64,000 bases of DNA from Ardenticatenaceae bacterium (GCA_020634455.1 JACKBQ010000002.1:1612001-1676000), one strand, 5' to 3'. Positions 1 through 8,318 are shown, counted from the stretch's first letter. Numbers and translations: made by a program. The notes: generated by a model not told the origin, from the letters alone.

Positions 1-799
1 CAAAACTTATCCGATGCGAAATTTAAACGTTTAACGGGTGTGCCACACCCAATCTTTAAACAAATGGTGGCTATTCTAGAAAAAACAATGCCCACCTTTG
101 GTAGACCACCTAAATTGTCACGGGCAGACCAACTCTTGTTGACCCTGATGTACTGGCGAGAGTATCGTACCCAGTTTCATATCAGCCAGGCCTATGGGAT
201 TAGCGAGTCAGCCGTTTGCCGGACAATCCAGCAAATTGAAAACAGGCTTGTCGAGTCAGGGCAATTCACATTGCCTGGCAAGAAAAAGTTGCAAACTAGC
301 GATACGCTCATCGAAGTTGTCATTGTTGATGCCACCGAACAACCGATAGAACGACCCAAAAAAACAAAAGAGGCACTTTAGTGGCAAGAAAAAGTGCCAT
401 ACGCAAAAAGCGCAGGTCATCGTCAACTTAACAACCCTGGAAATTGTGACCACAGCCTTTAGTGAAGGCAAGAAACATGATTTCAATCTGTTCAAAGAGA
501 ATGGCCAAGGGATGGTACAAACTATCACTTGCTTAGCTGATTCAGGATATCAAGGCATCGCTAAGCTTCACAAGAATAGCCAAACGCCCAAAAAGAAATC
601 TAAGCATCATCCTCTCACTAAAGAGGAGAAAGCAGCGAATCGGGCATTGGCGAAAGCCAGAATCTATGGTGAGCATGTGATAGGCAAGCTCAAGATATTT
701 CGTATTTTGAAAGAGCGATATCGCAATCGCCGCAAACGGTTTGGTTTGCGATTCAACTTGATTGCTTCGATTTACAATCTGTCACTTGGAGTAAAGTGA
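1..799 (+). pseudogene. IS5-family DDE transposase, frameshifted, 5' end outside window
   Basis: Reading starts open at base 1 (QNLSDAKFKRLTGV) and runs in one frame to a stop at 379-381, giving an HTH segment (SQAYGISESAVCRTIQQIE) and the DDE motif VDATEQPIERP. The homologous continuation (KRHFSGKKK, then LADSGYQGIAKLH, then the C-terminal GEHVIGKLK and RYRNRRKRFGLRFNLIASIYN) lies in the +1 frame and ends at 799. The switch falls in the A7 run at 358-364. The gene is therefore either an inactivated transposase with one extra A, or one expressed by programmed frameshifting as in some IS5 subgroups. The family assignment rests on recognised motifs. Confidence 0.8.
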
Positions 800-817
800 C
801 TTATGCAAGAAGTCTAT
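1..817 (+). mobile_element. IS5-family insertion sequence, left part outside window
   Basis: The element enters from the left window edge. It carries the frameshifted transposase described separately. It probably ends just after the transposase stop, where CTTATGCAAGAAGTCTA at 801-817 looks like a terminal repeat; the matching left end is outside the window, so this boundary is inferred. The element contains no copy of the ACGGCCGT palindrome that fills the rest of the window, which fits recent acquisition. A REP-like dispersed repeat follows directly from 838. Confidence 0.7.
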
Positions 818-837
818 TGATTATTTTTGGGACGTGT

Positions 838-953
838 GTGGGATGCTTCACTCCGTTCAGCATGACAATTGATGATGTTGTCGGAGAACAATATTGAAAC
901 GCAAAAAATGCTAAATTGTCATTCTGAGTGAAACGAAGAATCCCAGCCAACCT
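838..953. repeat. REP-like dispersed repeat pair, copy 1
   Basis: Two half-elements sit in inverted order: GGGATGCTTCACTCCGTTCA near 840-859 followed by GCATGACAA, and TTGTCATTCTGAGTGAAACG near 914-933 followed by AAGAATCCC. Each half is approximately the reverse complement of the other, so the RNA could fold. The same words recur at 2564-2648 in the opposite arrangement. The sequence lies between the insertion sequence and the lipoprotein gene and has no coding capacity. Confidence 0.7.
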
Positions 954-968
954 TCATGAACAACCGAC

Positions 969-1634
969 TTAAGGTGCTAAAACCAGCAGATCATCAAACT
1001 GGACAACGGCCGTTCCCGGTTCCAGTGTGCTCACACCCAAACCCACATCACCACCCGCGAACGAACTGTCCGTCACCGTCACCAGCGGCAGGCCATTTAC
1101 CGACAGGCTCAATTCGTTGCCCACACAGCTGACGCGCAATAAATTCGTCGCCACGCCCTGGTTGATCAAATCAGAGAAAACATACTCCTGATTGGGGGTT
1201 AAGTAGGTGATTTGCTCCTCGCCCGTCTGGTATTTGCCGATGGCATAGTAGCCATCGCCACTGATCAGAAAAATGTAAAAATTATTCTCATCCTGGTAGC
1301 GGCAAAGGACGCCGTAAGCGTTGTTGTTGGGGCCGCTGGTTTGCCGCGCCTGCACCGTCACAATCACGTCGCTGAAGTCGCGCCCGACGTTGGTCCACCA
1401 AATCTGGCCCGTCTGGCTGGTGCTGATGTTCAGCGTACCCTCAGCGATCTCCACGACCGCCCCACCCTGGTTATACTCGCGCCAGCCGCAAGATTGCTCG
1501 CCAGCAAAATTATCTTGTAGTAGCGCGCCATTTTCATTACAAGGGTCTATGGTAGACCCACCAGCAAGCGAACAAGCCGCCAGAGAAAGCAGGGTAAGCA
1601 TAATCAGCAGCAGTCGAATGATCCATTTTCCCAT
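969..1634 (-). CDS. Lipoprotein with concanavalin/LamG-like domain
   Basis: This is a 221-residue lipoprotein. The start is ATG at 1634 because it follows a GGAGGAG ribosome binding site and opens a signal peptide (MGKWIIRLLLIMLTLLSLAAC) with a lipobox Cys at residue 21. The reading frame extends further upstream without support. The mature part is rich in beta-type residues and contains NNFYIFLISGDGYYAIGKYQ, a pattern I know from laminin-G/DUF1080-like jelly-roll domains that bind or process glycans. Function is not known; an extracytoplasmic carbohydrate- or ligand-binding role is inferred. A paired palindrome lies just upstream at 1656-1711. Confidence 0.75.
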   Translation of the reverse strand: MGKWIIRLLLIMLTLLSLAACSLAGGSTIDPCNENGALLQDNFAGEQSCGWREYNQGGAVVEIAEGTLNISTSQTGQIWWTNVGRDFSDVIVTVQARQTSGPNNNAYGVLCRYQDENNFYIFLISGDGYYAIGKYQTGEEQITYLTPNQEYVFSDLINQGVATNLLRVSCVGNELSLSVNGLPLVTVTDSSFAGGDVGLGVSTLEPGTAVVQFDDLLVLAP

Positions 1635-1655
1635 TATTTCTCTCCTCCAAACATA

Positions 1656-1711
1656 AACCTCCGGGAGGTTCCAAAAACGATCTCTGTTACACGCAAAACC
1701 TCCCGGAGGTT
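1656..1711. repeat. Paired AACCTCCGGGAGGTT palindromes
   Basis: AACCTCCGGGAGGTT at 1656-1670 and AACCTCCCGGAGGTT at 1697-1711 are reverse complements, separated by 26 bases, and each is itself near-palindromic. They can form either two small hairpins or one large one. A related pair with a different core occurs at 8270-8318. The element sits just upstream of the lipoprotein ribosome binding site. Confidence 0.75.
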
Positions 1712-1740
1712 GGCATTCATTCATGATGGTTGGCGCTTTT

Positions 1741-1896
1741 TTATTCTTGAGCCTCAGATTTATCCAGCTTTGTGTTTAACCGATCTAAATCATCCGCGAT
1801 ATTTTTTTGCTGGCGCGAAGTGTACATGTAAAAGCCAAATGCCCCCAACCAAAACAGGGCAATGATCACAATGAGTAGGGTCAGATTTTCAAACAT
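1741..1896 (-). CDS. Small single-pass membrane protein with coiled-coil tail
   Basis: This is a 51-residue protein. The start at 1896 is set by a GAGGAG ribosome binding site 5 bases upstream; an in-frame extension to 1929 lacks one. Residues about 4-24 (LTLLIVIIALFWLGAFGFYMY) form one membrane segment, followed by a charged helix (DDLDRLNTKLDKSE) that looks like a short coiled coil. Shape and length resemble CcmD-like proteins, but no cytochrome c maturation genes are nearby, so I do not assign that function. It lies between the lipoprotein gene and the cobalamin adenosyltransferase gene, all on the minus strand. Confidence 0.6.
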   Translation of the reverse strand: MFENLTLLIVIIALFWLGAFGFYMYTSRQQKNIADDLDRLNTKLDKSEAQE

Positions 1897-1987
1897 AATC
1901 TCCTCAAAAAAGCTACAAAATTTTGCCAAAGTTTACCAAAAATAGGCAAACCGGCACATGCGGAACGGCCGTTTCCCCTTCAATAAT

Positions 1988-2551
1988 CTACAAACGGCTA
2001 TCCCACAGCGGTTCAGCCACGCCGCGCTGCTTGTTTTCGTAACGCGCCATCACAAACAGGGCGTCGGACAGGCGGTTGAGGTACGGAATGACAAACGCGC
2101 CGACTGCCTCCTCCCGCGACAGGGCAATCACCAGCCGTTCGGCGCGGCGACAGACGGTGCGGGCCACGTGTAGCTGCGCCGCCCCTAGCGATCCGCCGGG
2201 CAAGATGAAGTTTTCGAGGTTGCCGGTAACGGCCGTTAACTCATCCATCAACGTTTCCAACGCCGTCACGTGCCGCTCCTCCATCTGCGGAATCTGATAT
2301 TCCACCTTGTCCGCTTCCGTAAAGCACAAATCGGACCCCAAGTGAAACAGTTCATTCTGAATTTGGGGCACAACTTCCGCCAGGCGCGGCACCAGCCCGT
2401 GGGCCACGGCCACCCCCAGCACAGAATTCAGCTCATCCACCGTGCCGTAGGCCGACACCCGCAAAGATTCTTTCGGCACGCGCGTCTTGCTGCCCAGAGA
2501 GGTCGTCCCATCGTCACCCGTGCGCGTGTAAATTTTCGTCAATCGTGGCAT
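1988..2551 (-). CDS. pduO: Cob(I)alamin adenosyltransferase, PduO type
   Basis: This 187-residue enzyme transfers the 5'-deoxyadenosyl group of ATP to cob(I)alamin to give coenzyme B12. The PduO-family signature is complete: an N-terminal TKIYTRTGDDGTTSL ATP-binding loop, VDELNS around residue 38, and the C-terminal ARTVCRRAERLV helix. Length is normal for a single-domain PduO protein. GGAG lies just upstream of the ATG. No cobalamin riboswitch is visible upstream; the spacer instead holds a REP-like repeat. No B12-dependent enzyme lies beside it, so it probably serves the general cofactor pool. Confidence 0.9.
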   Translation of the reverse strand: MPRLTKIYTRTGDDGTTSLGSKTRVPKESLRVSAYGTVDELNSVLGVAVAHGLVPRLAEVVPQIQNELFHLGSDLCFTEADKVEYQIPQMEERHVTALETLMDELTAVTGNLENFILPGGSLGAAQLHVARTVCRRAERLVIALSREEAVGAFVIPYLNRLSDALFVMARYENKQRGVAEPLWDSRL

Positions 2552-2563
2552 TCATTTGCTCCG

Positions 2564-2648
2564 AACTTGTCATTCTGAATGAAGCGCAGCGAAATGAAAA
2601 ATCCCAGCCAACTTGGTGGGGATGCTTCACTCCGTTCAGCATGACAAC
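2564..2648. repeat. REP-like dispersed repeat pair, copy 2
   Basis: TTGTCATTCTGAATGAAGCG near 2566 is followed by AAAATCCCAGCCAAC, and then GGGGATGCTTCACTCCGTTC is followed by AGCATGACAA near 2618-2647. These are the same two half-elements as at 838-953, in the opposite relative order. They form an imperfect inverted repeat able to fold into a long hairpin between the MFS and adenosyltransferase genes. Confidence 0.75.
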
Positions 2649-2661
2649 TGTTAGTTATTTT

Positions 2662-3858
2662 TTATTTGGCAACGGCCGTTCTCCCCGGCAGGAACCACAA
2701 GGCGGGTAGTGTCAAAAAGGCGGCCAACGCGCCCCACACAAACGACAGTGTCAGCCCCACCCGGTCGGCCATCACGCCAATGAGCCAGATACCCAAACCG
2801 CGCACCAAGAAGTTCAGCCCAATGTAAATGCCGTTGGCCAGCGCCCGGTGTGCCGGAAAGGAATCCTGCACAATGGCCATGATCACCGGCGTGGGTGAAA
2901 TCGCCGTAAGGCCCAGGGCGATGAGCAGCGGCACGGCCAGCCAGCCCGGCCCGTAAATGAAGGCCAACGCTAGCAACGGTGCCACCAAAAACAGCCCGCC
3001 AAGCACGCGACGCCGCCCAAAGCGGTCGCTGGCGGTGCCCGTGAGTAGCGCTCCGGCCACGCCCGCCCCTTCCAAAATGGAAAGCGCGGCCGCCGCCAGC
3101 CAAAGGCTCGCCTCCACCTCATCGCTCATGTACAGCGGCAGGTAGGTGGTGAGCGGCACCACCAGCCCCATCCGCGCCAGCATAATCCAGCTAAGCACGG
3201 GGAAGACACGGCGGATTTCTGGCCACGCTTCCTCTAATCCCGCAGGCTTACTGCTAGTTTTGGCGGAAACATCATGCAGGCGATAGTAAAGAACGGCCGT
3301 TACCGCCCACCCCACAAACATCAATCGCCACATCCCCTCCAAACCAAACCAGCCCACACCCGCGATGGCCACAATCGGGCCAAAGGTGCGCCCCAGTTCG
3401 CCGCTGGCCATGAAGATGCTCATCCCCGTGCCCACGCGCTTGCCCGCCATCCGGCCAATCATCGCCGGGGCCGGGGCGTGGAACGCCGCGATGCTGATGC
3501 CACCAGCAAACAGCAGCAGCGCCACCATGAAGTAGCTGTTCACAATGCCCAAACTGCTCATGAGAGTGGCGGTAATGCCGGGGGCCAAAATGATGAAGTA
3601 GCGCAGGCTCACCCGGTCGGCCAAGTAGCCGATGAGCGGGTTTAACAGGCTGGGCAGCTGGCTGAAGATGGCCAAGCTGCCGGTGAGGGCGTAGTTGGTC
3701 GCCAGCCGCTCTTGCAGCAGCGGCAACAGCGGGGCGATGAAGGCGCTGTACGTGTCGTGTACAAAATGCCCGCCCGCGATGGTGAAGATTTGGCCGGTGT
3801 TGAAGGTGTCGGGAACGGCCGTTTCTTCCAAGTTTGGCGATGTTGTTGTTTGGTCCAC
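2662..3858 (-). CDS. MFS transporter, fosmidomycin-resistance (Fsr)-like
   Basis: This is a 398-residue integral membrane protein of the major facilitator superfamily with about 12 hydrophobic segments. The first segment contains GGHFVHDTYSAFIAPLLPLL, typical of the Fsr/YfnC branch of drug exporters, and the A-motif-like GYLADRVSLRYF follows helix 2, with a second such loop (GTASDRFGRRRV) in the other half. The start appears to be GTG at 3858. Substrate is unknown; drug or small-molecule efflux is inferred from the family. It stands alone, with dispersed repeats on both sides. Confidence 0.82.
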   Translation of the reverse strand: MDQTTTSPNLEETAVPDTFNTGQIFTIAGGHFVHDTYSAFIAPLLPLLQERLATNYALTGSLAIFSQLPSLLNPLIGYLADRVSLRYFIILAPGITATLMSSLGIVNSYFMVALLLFAGGISIAAFHAPAPAMIGRMAGKRVGTGMSIFMASGELGRTFGPIVAIAGVGWFGLEGMWRLMFVGWAVTAVLYYRLHDVSAKTSSKPAGLEEAWPEIRRVFPVLSWIMLARMGLVVPLTTYLPLYMSDEVEASLWLAAAALSILEGAGVAGALLTGTASDRFGRRRVLGGLFLVAPLLALAFIYGPGWLAVPLLIALGLTAISPTPVIMAIVQDSFPAHRALANGIYIGLNFLVRGLGIWLIGVMADRVGLTLSFVWGALAAFLTLPALWFLPGRTAVAK

Positions 3859-3898
3859 AGGGTGCTCACTTTTCTACAAATTTTCGAAAAGCGATTAT

Positions 3899-4035
3899 AC
3901 GGCCGTTTGCCCACATTAACCCACCCCAACTTGCCTTTGCCTATGGGACGCGGGTAAACGCGGACGAGCGCAGATAAGAAACAACTTTCCGCGGCATCCG
4001 CGCTTGTCCGCGTCCAAAATCGCAATTTTGGTCAC
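3899..4035. repeat. About 125-bp dispersed repeat, copy 1
   Basis: It begins GGCCGTTTGCCCACATTAAC and continues with CCACCCCAACTTGCC, CTATGGGACGCGG, ACGCGGACGAGCGCAGAT, CTTGTCCGCGTCC and AAATTGCAA-like words. A second copy in the same orientation lies at 10846-10970. The internal GGACGCGG and CCGCGTCC words give an inverted repeat. There is no open reading frame. It looks like a small non-autonomous element or an intergenic repeat family. Confidence 0.75.
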
Positions 4036-4088
4036 ACGAAGGTGCGAAGAGATAAATTTTTAGGGGTAGGAAAACAAATCCAATTCGG

Positions 4089-5072
4089 CTACACCTCGTG
4101 GCAGGCGACAAAATGGCCCGCTTGCACCTCGCGCCACACAGGTACCTCTTGGGCGCAGTGCGGCTTGGCAATGGGGCAGCGGGTATGGAAGCGGCAACCG
4201 GATGGTGGATCAATCGGGCTGGGCACATCGCCCGTAAGGATGATGCGCTGCCGCTTGCGTGATTCTTTGGGGTCTGGCACAGGAACGGCCGATAACAACG
4301 CCTGGGTATACGGATGCAGCGGATTTTCATACAGCTCATCCTTCTGCGCCAGTTCGGCCATCACCCCCAGATACATCACCGCAACGCGGTTGCAAATATG
4401 GCGCACCATGCTCAAATCATGGGCAATGAACAGGTAGGTCAGGTTAAACTGCGCCTGTAAATCCTCCAGTAAGTTCACCACCTGCGCCTGAATCGAGACG
4501 TCCAGCGCAGAAATCGGTTCATCGCAAACGATGAAGTCTGGCTCAGAAGCCAGTGCCCGCGCCACGCCGATGCGCTGCCGCTGACCGCCAGAAAATTCAT
4601 GCGGAAAACGATTCACATACCGACTGCTCAAACCCACCAGCTCCATCAGCTCCTTCACCCGCTCAGACCGCGCCTTTTCATTTGATGCCAACTTATGCAC
4701 CCGCAGCGGCTCGCCAACAATCGAGTTGACCGTCCAACGCGGATTGAGCGAGGCAAACGGGTCTTGAAAAATCATTTGCGCCTTACGCCGCACCTGCTGC
4801 AATGTTTTCCCCTTGGCAGCCCGCACGTCCAGACCATCAATAGCAATTTCGCCATCGGTTGCTGGATATAAGCCAAGAATGGTGCGCCCGGCCGTGCTTT
4901 TGCCGCAGCCACTTTCCCCCACTAGCCCCAACGTTTCGCCACGAGCAATGCTAAATGTAATGCCATCCACCGCCTTCACGGCCCCAACAGTGCGCTGGAT
5001 CACAATTCCCTGCTGAATGGGGAAATGCTTTTTGAGATTTTGGACGGTTACGAGGGTGTTGTTGTCATTCAT
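4089..5072 (-). CDS. oppF: Oligopeptide/dipeptide ABC transporter ATPase, OppF-like
   Basis: This is a 327-residue ATP-binding subunit that powers peptide import, the last gene of the five-gene operon. ATG at 5072 is preferred over the TTG at 5084 because GGAG lies 6 bases upstream of the ATG. It has Walker A GESGCGKST, signature SGGQRQRIGVARAL, Walker B FIVCDEPISALD and the switch His in IAHDLS. The C-terminal extension SGCRFHTRCPIAKPHC is the cysteine-bearing tail typical of OppD/OppF ATPases. Peptide versus other substrates such as oligosaccharides or nickel cannot be decided from the ATPase. Confidence 0.9.
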   Translation of the reverse strand: MNDNNTLVTVQNLKKHFPIQQGIVIQRTVGAVKAVDGITFSIARGETLGLVGESGCGKSTAGRTILGLYPATDGEIAIDGLDVRAAKGKTLQQVRRKAQMIFQDPFASLNPRWTVNSIVGEPLRVHKLASNEKARSERVKELMELVGLSSRYVNRFPHEFSGGQRQRIGVARALASEPDFIVCDEPISALDVSIQAQVVNLLEDLQAQFNLTYLFIAHDLSMVRHICNRVAVMYLGVMAELAQKDELYENPLHPYTQALLSAVPVPDPKESRKRQRIILTGDVPSPIDPPSGCRFHTRCPIAKPHCAQEVPVWREVQAGHFVACHEV

Positions 5073-5088
5073 TCGGTTCTCCAAAATA

Positions 5089-5156
5089 GCAGAGGGGCTG
5101 AGGAGCGGGGGAGCAGGGGTGATTGTGTTCTCCCCCGCTCCCCTGCCCCCCAGCTC
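5089..5156. repeat. Inverted repeat in the oppD-oppF spacer
   Basis: GAGCGGGGGAGCAGGGG, a 12-base loop and CCCCCGCTCCCCTGCCCCC form a strong GC stem. It carries no T-run on the minus strand, so it is unlikely to terminate the operon completely. A very similar stem occupies the preceding spacer at 6179-6250. Confidence 0.65.
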
Positions 5157-6164
5157 CTACCGCGCTTCGCCTGTAGACACATCTACCCAGCAGGCGGCTT
5201 TGTGCCCGGCGGCAATTGGCAGCAACGGGGGCATTTCCTGGCGGCAGCGGTCCACCGCATAATCGCAGCGCGGGGCAAAAGGGCAACCACGCGGGGCAAT
5301 GAGTAGGTTCGGCGGCGCACCTGGGATAGATTTCAGCCGTTTTTCGCGTCGTCGGTCTACGCGGGGCAGCGCGGCGAGCAACGCCAATGTGTAAGGGTGC
5401 TGCGGCCGTTCGTACAGATCATCCACAATGGCCTCTTCTACAATGTAGCCCGCGTACATCACAATCACCCGGTCTGCCATGCCAGCCACTACGCCCAAAT
5501 CGTGGGTAATCCAGATCATGGCCATGCCTATTTTTTCGCGCATGCGGATGACAAGATCAACAATCTGGGCCTGAATGGTCACGTCCAGCGCCGTCGTTGG
5601 CTCGTCGGCGATGAGCAAGCTGGGATTGCAGGCCAGCATCATGGCAATCATGACCCGCTGCCGCATACCGCCAGAAAACTGGTGCGGATAATTGCCCAAG
5701 CGACGGGCCGCATCGGGAATGCCCACTAGTTCCAGCAGTTCTACGGCGCGGGCGCGAGCTGGTTCAGACTCCATGCCATAATGTTTGTGCAGCGCTTCGG
5801 TAAGCTGGCGTTCAATGCTCAATACCGGATTGAGCGAGGTCATGGGGTCCTGGAAAATCATGCCAATCTCGCTACCGCGCAGCTGCTCCAGGTTGTCTTC
5901 ACTCATTTGCAGCAGATCCCGTTCTTGCCAGAGGGCACGGCCGTTTACAATCTTGCCCGGCGGTATGGGAATCAGCCCTAAAATAGACATCATGCTGACG
6001 GACTTGCCGCAGCCACTTTCGCCCACCACCGCAACCGCTTCTCCTTCCTGGATGTGGTAGGAAATGCCGTTCACCGCGTGAACCGTCCCTTCTGGCGTAT
6101 CGAATTGAACCTGAAGATTTTCAACTTCGAGGATTTTGTGTGTGGATGGGTTGGGACTCAACAA
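5157..6164 (-). CDS. oppD: Oligopeptide/dipeptide ABC transporter ATPase, OppD-like
   Basis: This is the 335-residue partner ATPase of the same transporter. The start is TTG at 6164 with GGGAG 8 bases upstream. It has Walker A GESGCGKSVS, signature SGGMRQRVMIAMML, Walker B LLIADEPTTALD and ITHDLGVV. The C-terminal PRGCPFAPRCDYAVDRC tail carries the conserved cysteines reported to hold an iron-sulfur cluster in some OppD proteins. With OppF it would form the heterodimeric motor on the cytoplasmic face. The spacer to OppF holds a GC-rich inverted repeat. Confidence 0.9.
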   Translation of the reverse strand: MLSPNPSTHKILEVENLQVQFDTPEGTVHAVNGISYHIQEGEAVAVVGESGCGKSVSMMSILGLIPIPPGKIVNGRALWQERDLLQMSEDNLEQLRGSEIGMIFQDPMTSLNPVLSIERQLTEALHKHYGMESEPARARAVELLELVGIPDAARRLGNYPHQFSGGMRQRVMIAMMLACNPSLLIADEPTTALDVTIQAQIVDLVIRMREKIGMAMIWITHDLGVVAGMADRVIVMYAGYIVEEAIVDDLYERPQHPYTLALLAALPRVDRRREKRLKSIPGAPPNLLIAPRGCPFAPRCDYAVDRCRQEMPPLLPIAAGHKAACWVDVSTGEAR

Positions 6165-6178
6165 TTTATTCTCCCAAT

Positions 6179-6250
6179 AATTGTGAGGGAGCGGAGGAGC
6201 AGAGAAGCAGGGGTAAAATTCTCCCTCGCTCCTCTGCTCCCCTGCTCCCT
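6179..6250. repeat. Inverted repeat in the oppC-oppD spacer
   Basis: GGGAGCGGAGGAGCAGAGAA followed by GCAGGGG and, after a short loop, CTCCCTCGCTCCTCTGC then TCCCCTGCTCCC form a long purine/pyrimidine-asymmetric stem. It is the same family as the stem at 5089-5156. Two copies in consecutive spacers of one operon suggest a mobile repeat or an mRNA-stabilising structure; there is no terminator T-run. Confidence 0.65.
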
Positions 6251-6256
6251 ATTTCT

Positions 6257-7210
6257 TTACACCGATCGACTGCGCGGGTCCAGCGCGTCGCGCAGACCAT
6301 CGCCGACAAAATTGATGCTAAGGACGGTTAGGACAATCAGCAAGCCGGGAAAAATCCACAGCCAGGGGGCGGATTCGATATAGTTATAGGAGCCGTCCAG
6401 CATATTGCCCCAGGTCGCCGTGGGTGGCTGTACGCCCAGCCCCAAAAAGCTGATGTACGCTTCGGAGAGGATAGCATTGGCCACACCGAGCGTGGCGGAA
6501 ACAACGATGGGGGCGATGCTGTTGGGCAAAATATGCTTGAAAATTATTTCCCAATTGGGGGTGCCAATCGCTTTAGCAGCCAGGATAAATTCGTTTTCTT
6601 TTACAGAAAGGAATTCCGCCCGGACGATGCGGGCCAGGTACATCCAACTTGTCAGGCCGATAATGAGAATAATGACAATGACGCTACCGCTAAAGGTGCG
6701 CCCTAAAAAGGTCAGGTCGGGGATCGAGCCGCCGAAAAACTTGGCCATCACAATTAAAAGGAATAGCTGAGGAATGTTCAGAGCGGCTTCGGTAAAACGC
6801 ATGAGGATGGCGTCAATTTTGCCGCCATAGTAACCGGCAATGGCACCAACGATGACACCTATGACAGTTTCCAGAATAACGGCCGTTAACCCAATCAACA
6901 ATGAAATCTGACCACCGTAAATGGTGCGGATCAAAATATCGCGACCAACCGTATCGGTGCCAAAGGGATGACCAGCCATTGGCGCGGTTAGTCTTAGCCC
7001 CGTATCCGTTAAGTTGGCCTCGGCTTCGCTGTAAACCAGTGCGCCGCCGAAGGCGTACACAAAAAGCAATACAATGACCACAGCCCCAACCAACGCCATC
7101 TTGTGGCGACGAAAGCGCCGCCAAGCCATCTGCCACAGCGTTAAAGGGGGTGACTCCAGGTCATCGGCACCTAACGGCAGGGTAGCTACAGAAGGATCAA
7201 TGGTACTCAT
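6257..7210 (-). CDS. oppC: Oligopeptide/dipeptide ABC transporter permease, OppC-like
   Basis: This 317-residue inner-membrane permease starts with a cytoplasmic N-terminus, then one membrane segment (MALVGAVVIVLLFVYAFGGAL), the periplasmic GHPFGTDTVGRDILIRTIYG motif of OppC proteins, and about five more segments. The EAA coupling loop for the ATPases is AAKAIGTPNWEIIFKHILPN. It begins 11 bases after the OppB stop, showing one transcript. It pairs with OppB to form the translocation pore. Confidence 0.9.
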   Translation of the reverse strand: MSTIDPSVATLPLGADDLESPPLTLWQMAWRRFRRHKMALVGAVVIVLLFVYAFGGALVYSEAEANLTDTGLRLTAPMAGHPFGTDTVGRDILIRTIYGGQISLLIGLTAVILETVIGVIVGAIAGYYGGKIDAILMRFTEAALNIPQLFLLIVMAKFFGGSIPDLTFLGRTFSGSVIVIILIIGLTSWMYLARIVRAEFLSVKENEFILAAKAIGTPNWEIIFKHILPNSIAPIVVSATLGVANAILSEAYISFLGLGVQPPTATWGNMLDGSYNYIESAPWLWIFPGLLIVLTVLSINFVGDGLRDALDPRSRSV

Positions 7211-7221
7211 AAAGCCACCCC

Positions 7222-8256
7222 TTAATCAAACCGAATGCGTGGGTCTAGCACGGCATAGGTAATGTCGGTCAAAATTTGGAAGATGATGACGGCCAGGGAT
7301 AGCAGCATGAGGATGCCCATGACCACCGGCACATCGTTACGCGAAACATGGTCCAAAAAGAGCCGTCCCATGCCTGGCCAGGCAAAGATGCGCTCGGTTA
7401 CCACAGCACCGCCCAGCAGAAAAGGAATGTCCAGGCCAACCACCGTCACAATGGGCAATGAGGCGTTTTTCAGGGCGTGAACCAGGATGATCGTCCGTCC
7501 TTTTAGCCCTTTGGCTTTGGCAGTGCGAATGTAATCCTGGTTCATGACTTCTAGCATGGTGCTGCGAATGTACCGACTGTAAGCGGCCGTACTGATTACG
7601 GCAATGCTCATAACCGGCAAAATCAGGTGCAGCAGCACCTGGCCAGTGGTTTTGCCTACCTTGGGGTCGAACATGCCAACTGTTGGCAAGGAGGGTAAAC
7701 CCCAACGCTGGAAATTAACAGAGAATATGTAGATGGAGAGCAGGGCAATAAAGAAGATGGGCATTGAGTAGCCGATGAAGGAAACGGCCGTAATCACATG
7801 ATCAAACAGCGAATACTGCCGCAGCGCCGAATAGACGCCAATAAACAAGGCTAACACCACAATGACCGCTTCCGAAGCCACCATTAAGATCAGCGTGTTG
7901 GGCACCCTGTCCCAAATAACCTCCAAAACTGGTTTGCCCCGGTTTACAAGCGACGTACCAAAATCGCCACGCAACACCCCCAGGCGGTGCCCCGGCGTTT
8001 CCGGTACCCCATCAGCATCCACATCAAACGAAGTCCAATCATTCCCCGCCAACCAGTACACATATTGCAGGTAAATAGGTTTATCCAGGCCCAACTGCCG
8101 CGTTAGTCGCGCCCGATCATCAGGGCGCGTAGCCCGGCGACCACCCATCGTCGCCAACGGGTCGCCCATATTTTGCATGAGCGTAAAAAGGACCACGCTG
8201 ATAATAAACAGTAACGGAATGGCTTGCAGCAACCGACGAATAATATAACGACTCAT
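7222..8256 (-). CDS. oppB: Oligopeptide/dipeptide ABC transporter permease, OppB-like
   Basis: This is a 344-residue permease. The N-terminus MSRYIIRRLLQAIPLLFIIS is the standard OppB opening, followed by a large periplasmic loop (QLGLDKPIYLQYVYWL) and about five further membrane segments. The EAA loop TAKAKGLKGRTIILVHALKN contacts the ATPases. The insert TSFDVDADGVPETPGHRLG in the periplasmic loop is longer than usual. It follows the binding-protein gene after a spacer that carries a paired palindrome. Confidence 0.9.
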   Translation of the reverse strand: MSRYIIRRLLQAIPLLFIISVVLFTLMQNMGDPLATMGGRRATRPDDRARLTRQLGLDKPIYLQYVYWLAGNDWTSFDVDADGVPETPGHRLGVLRGDFGTSLVNRGKPVLEVIWDRVPNTLILMVASEAVIVVLALFIGVYSALRQYSLFDHVITAVSFIGYSMPIFFIALLSIYIFSVNFQRWGLPSLPTVGMFDPKVGKTTGQVLLHLILPVMSIAVISTAAYSRYIRSTMLEVMNQDYIRTAKAKGLKGRTIILVHALKNASLPIVTVVGLDIPFLLGGAVVTERIFAWPGMGRLFLDHVSRNDVPVVMGILMLLSLAVIIFQILTDITYAVLDPRIRFD

Positions 8257-8269
8257 TTAATTCCAACCT

Positions 8270-8318
8270 AAACCTGCGAGGTTTACCCCAAATTAGGAGT
8301 TACAAACCTCGCAGGTTT
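8270..8318. repeat. Paired AAACCTGCGAGGTTT palindromes
   Basis: AAACCTGCGAGGTTT at 8270-8284 and AAACCTCGCAGGTTT at 8304-8318 are exact reverse complements separated by 19 bases. The architecture matches the pair at 1656-1711. It lies between the binding-protein and OppB genes, where a hairpin could protect the 3' end of the upstream message and raise expression of the binding protein. Confidence 0.75.

Noticed and set aside
1741..1896. CcmD heme-exporter subunit
   Set aside because: Size and topology fit, but none of ccmA, ccmB, ccmC or ccmE is near and there is no diagnostic motif.
2552..2661. Cobalamin riboswitch upstream of the adenosyltransferase
   Set aside because: No B12-box-like sequence is visible; the spacer is a REP-like repeat.
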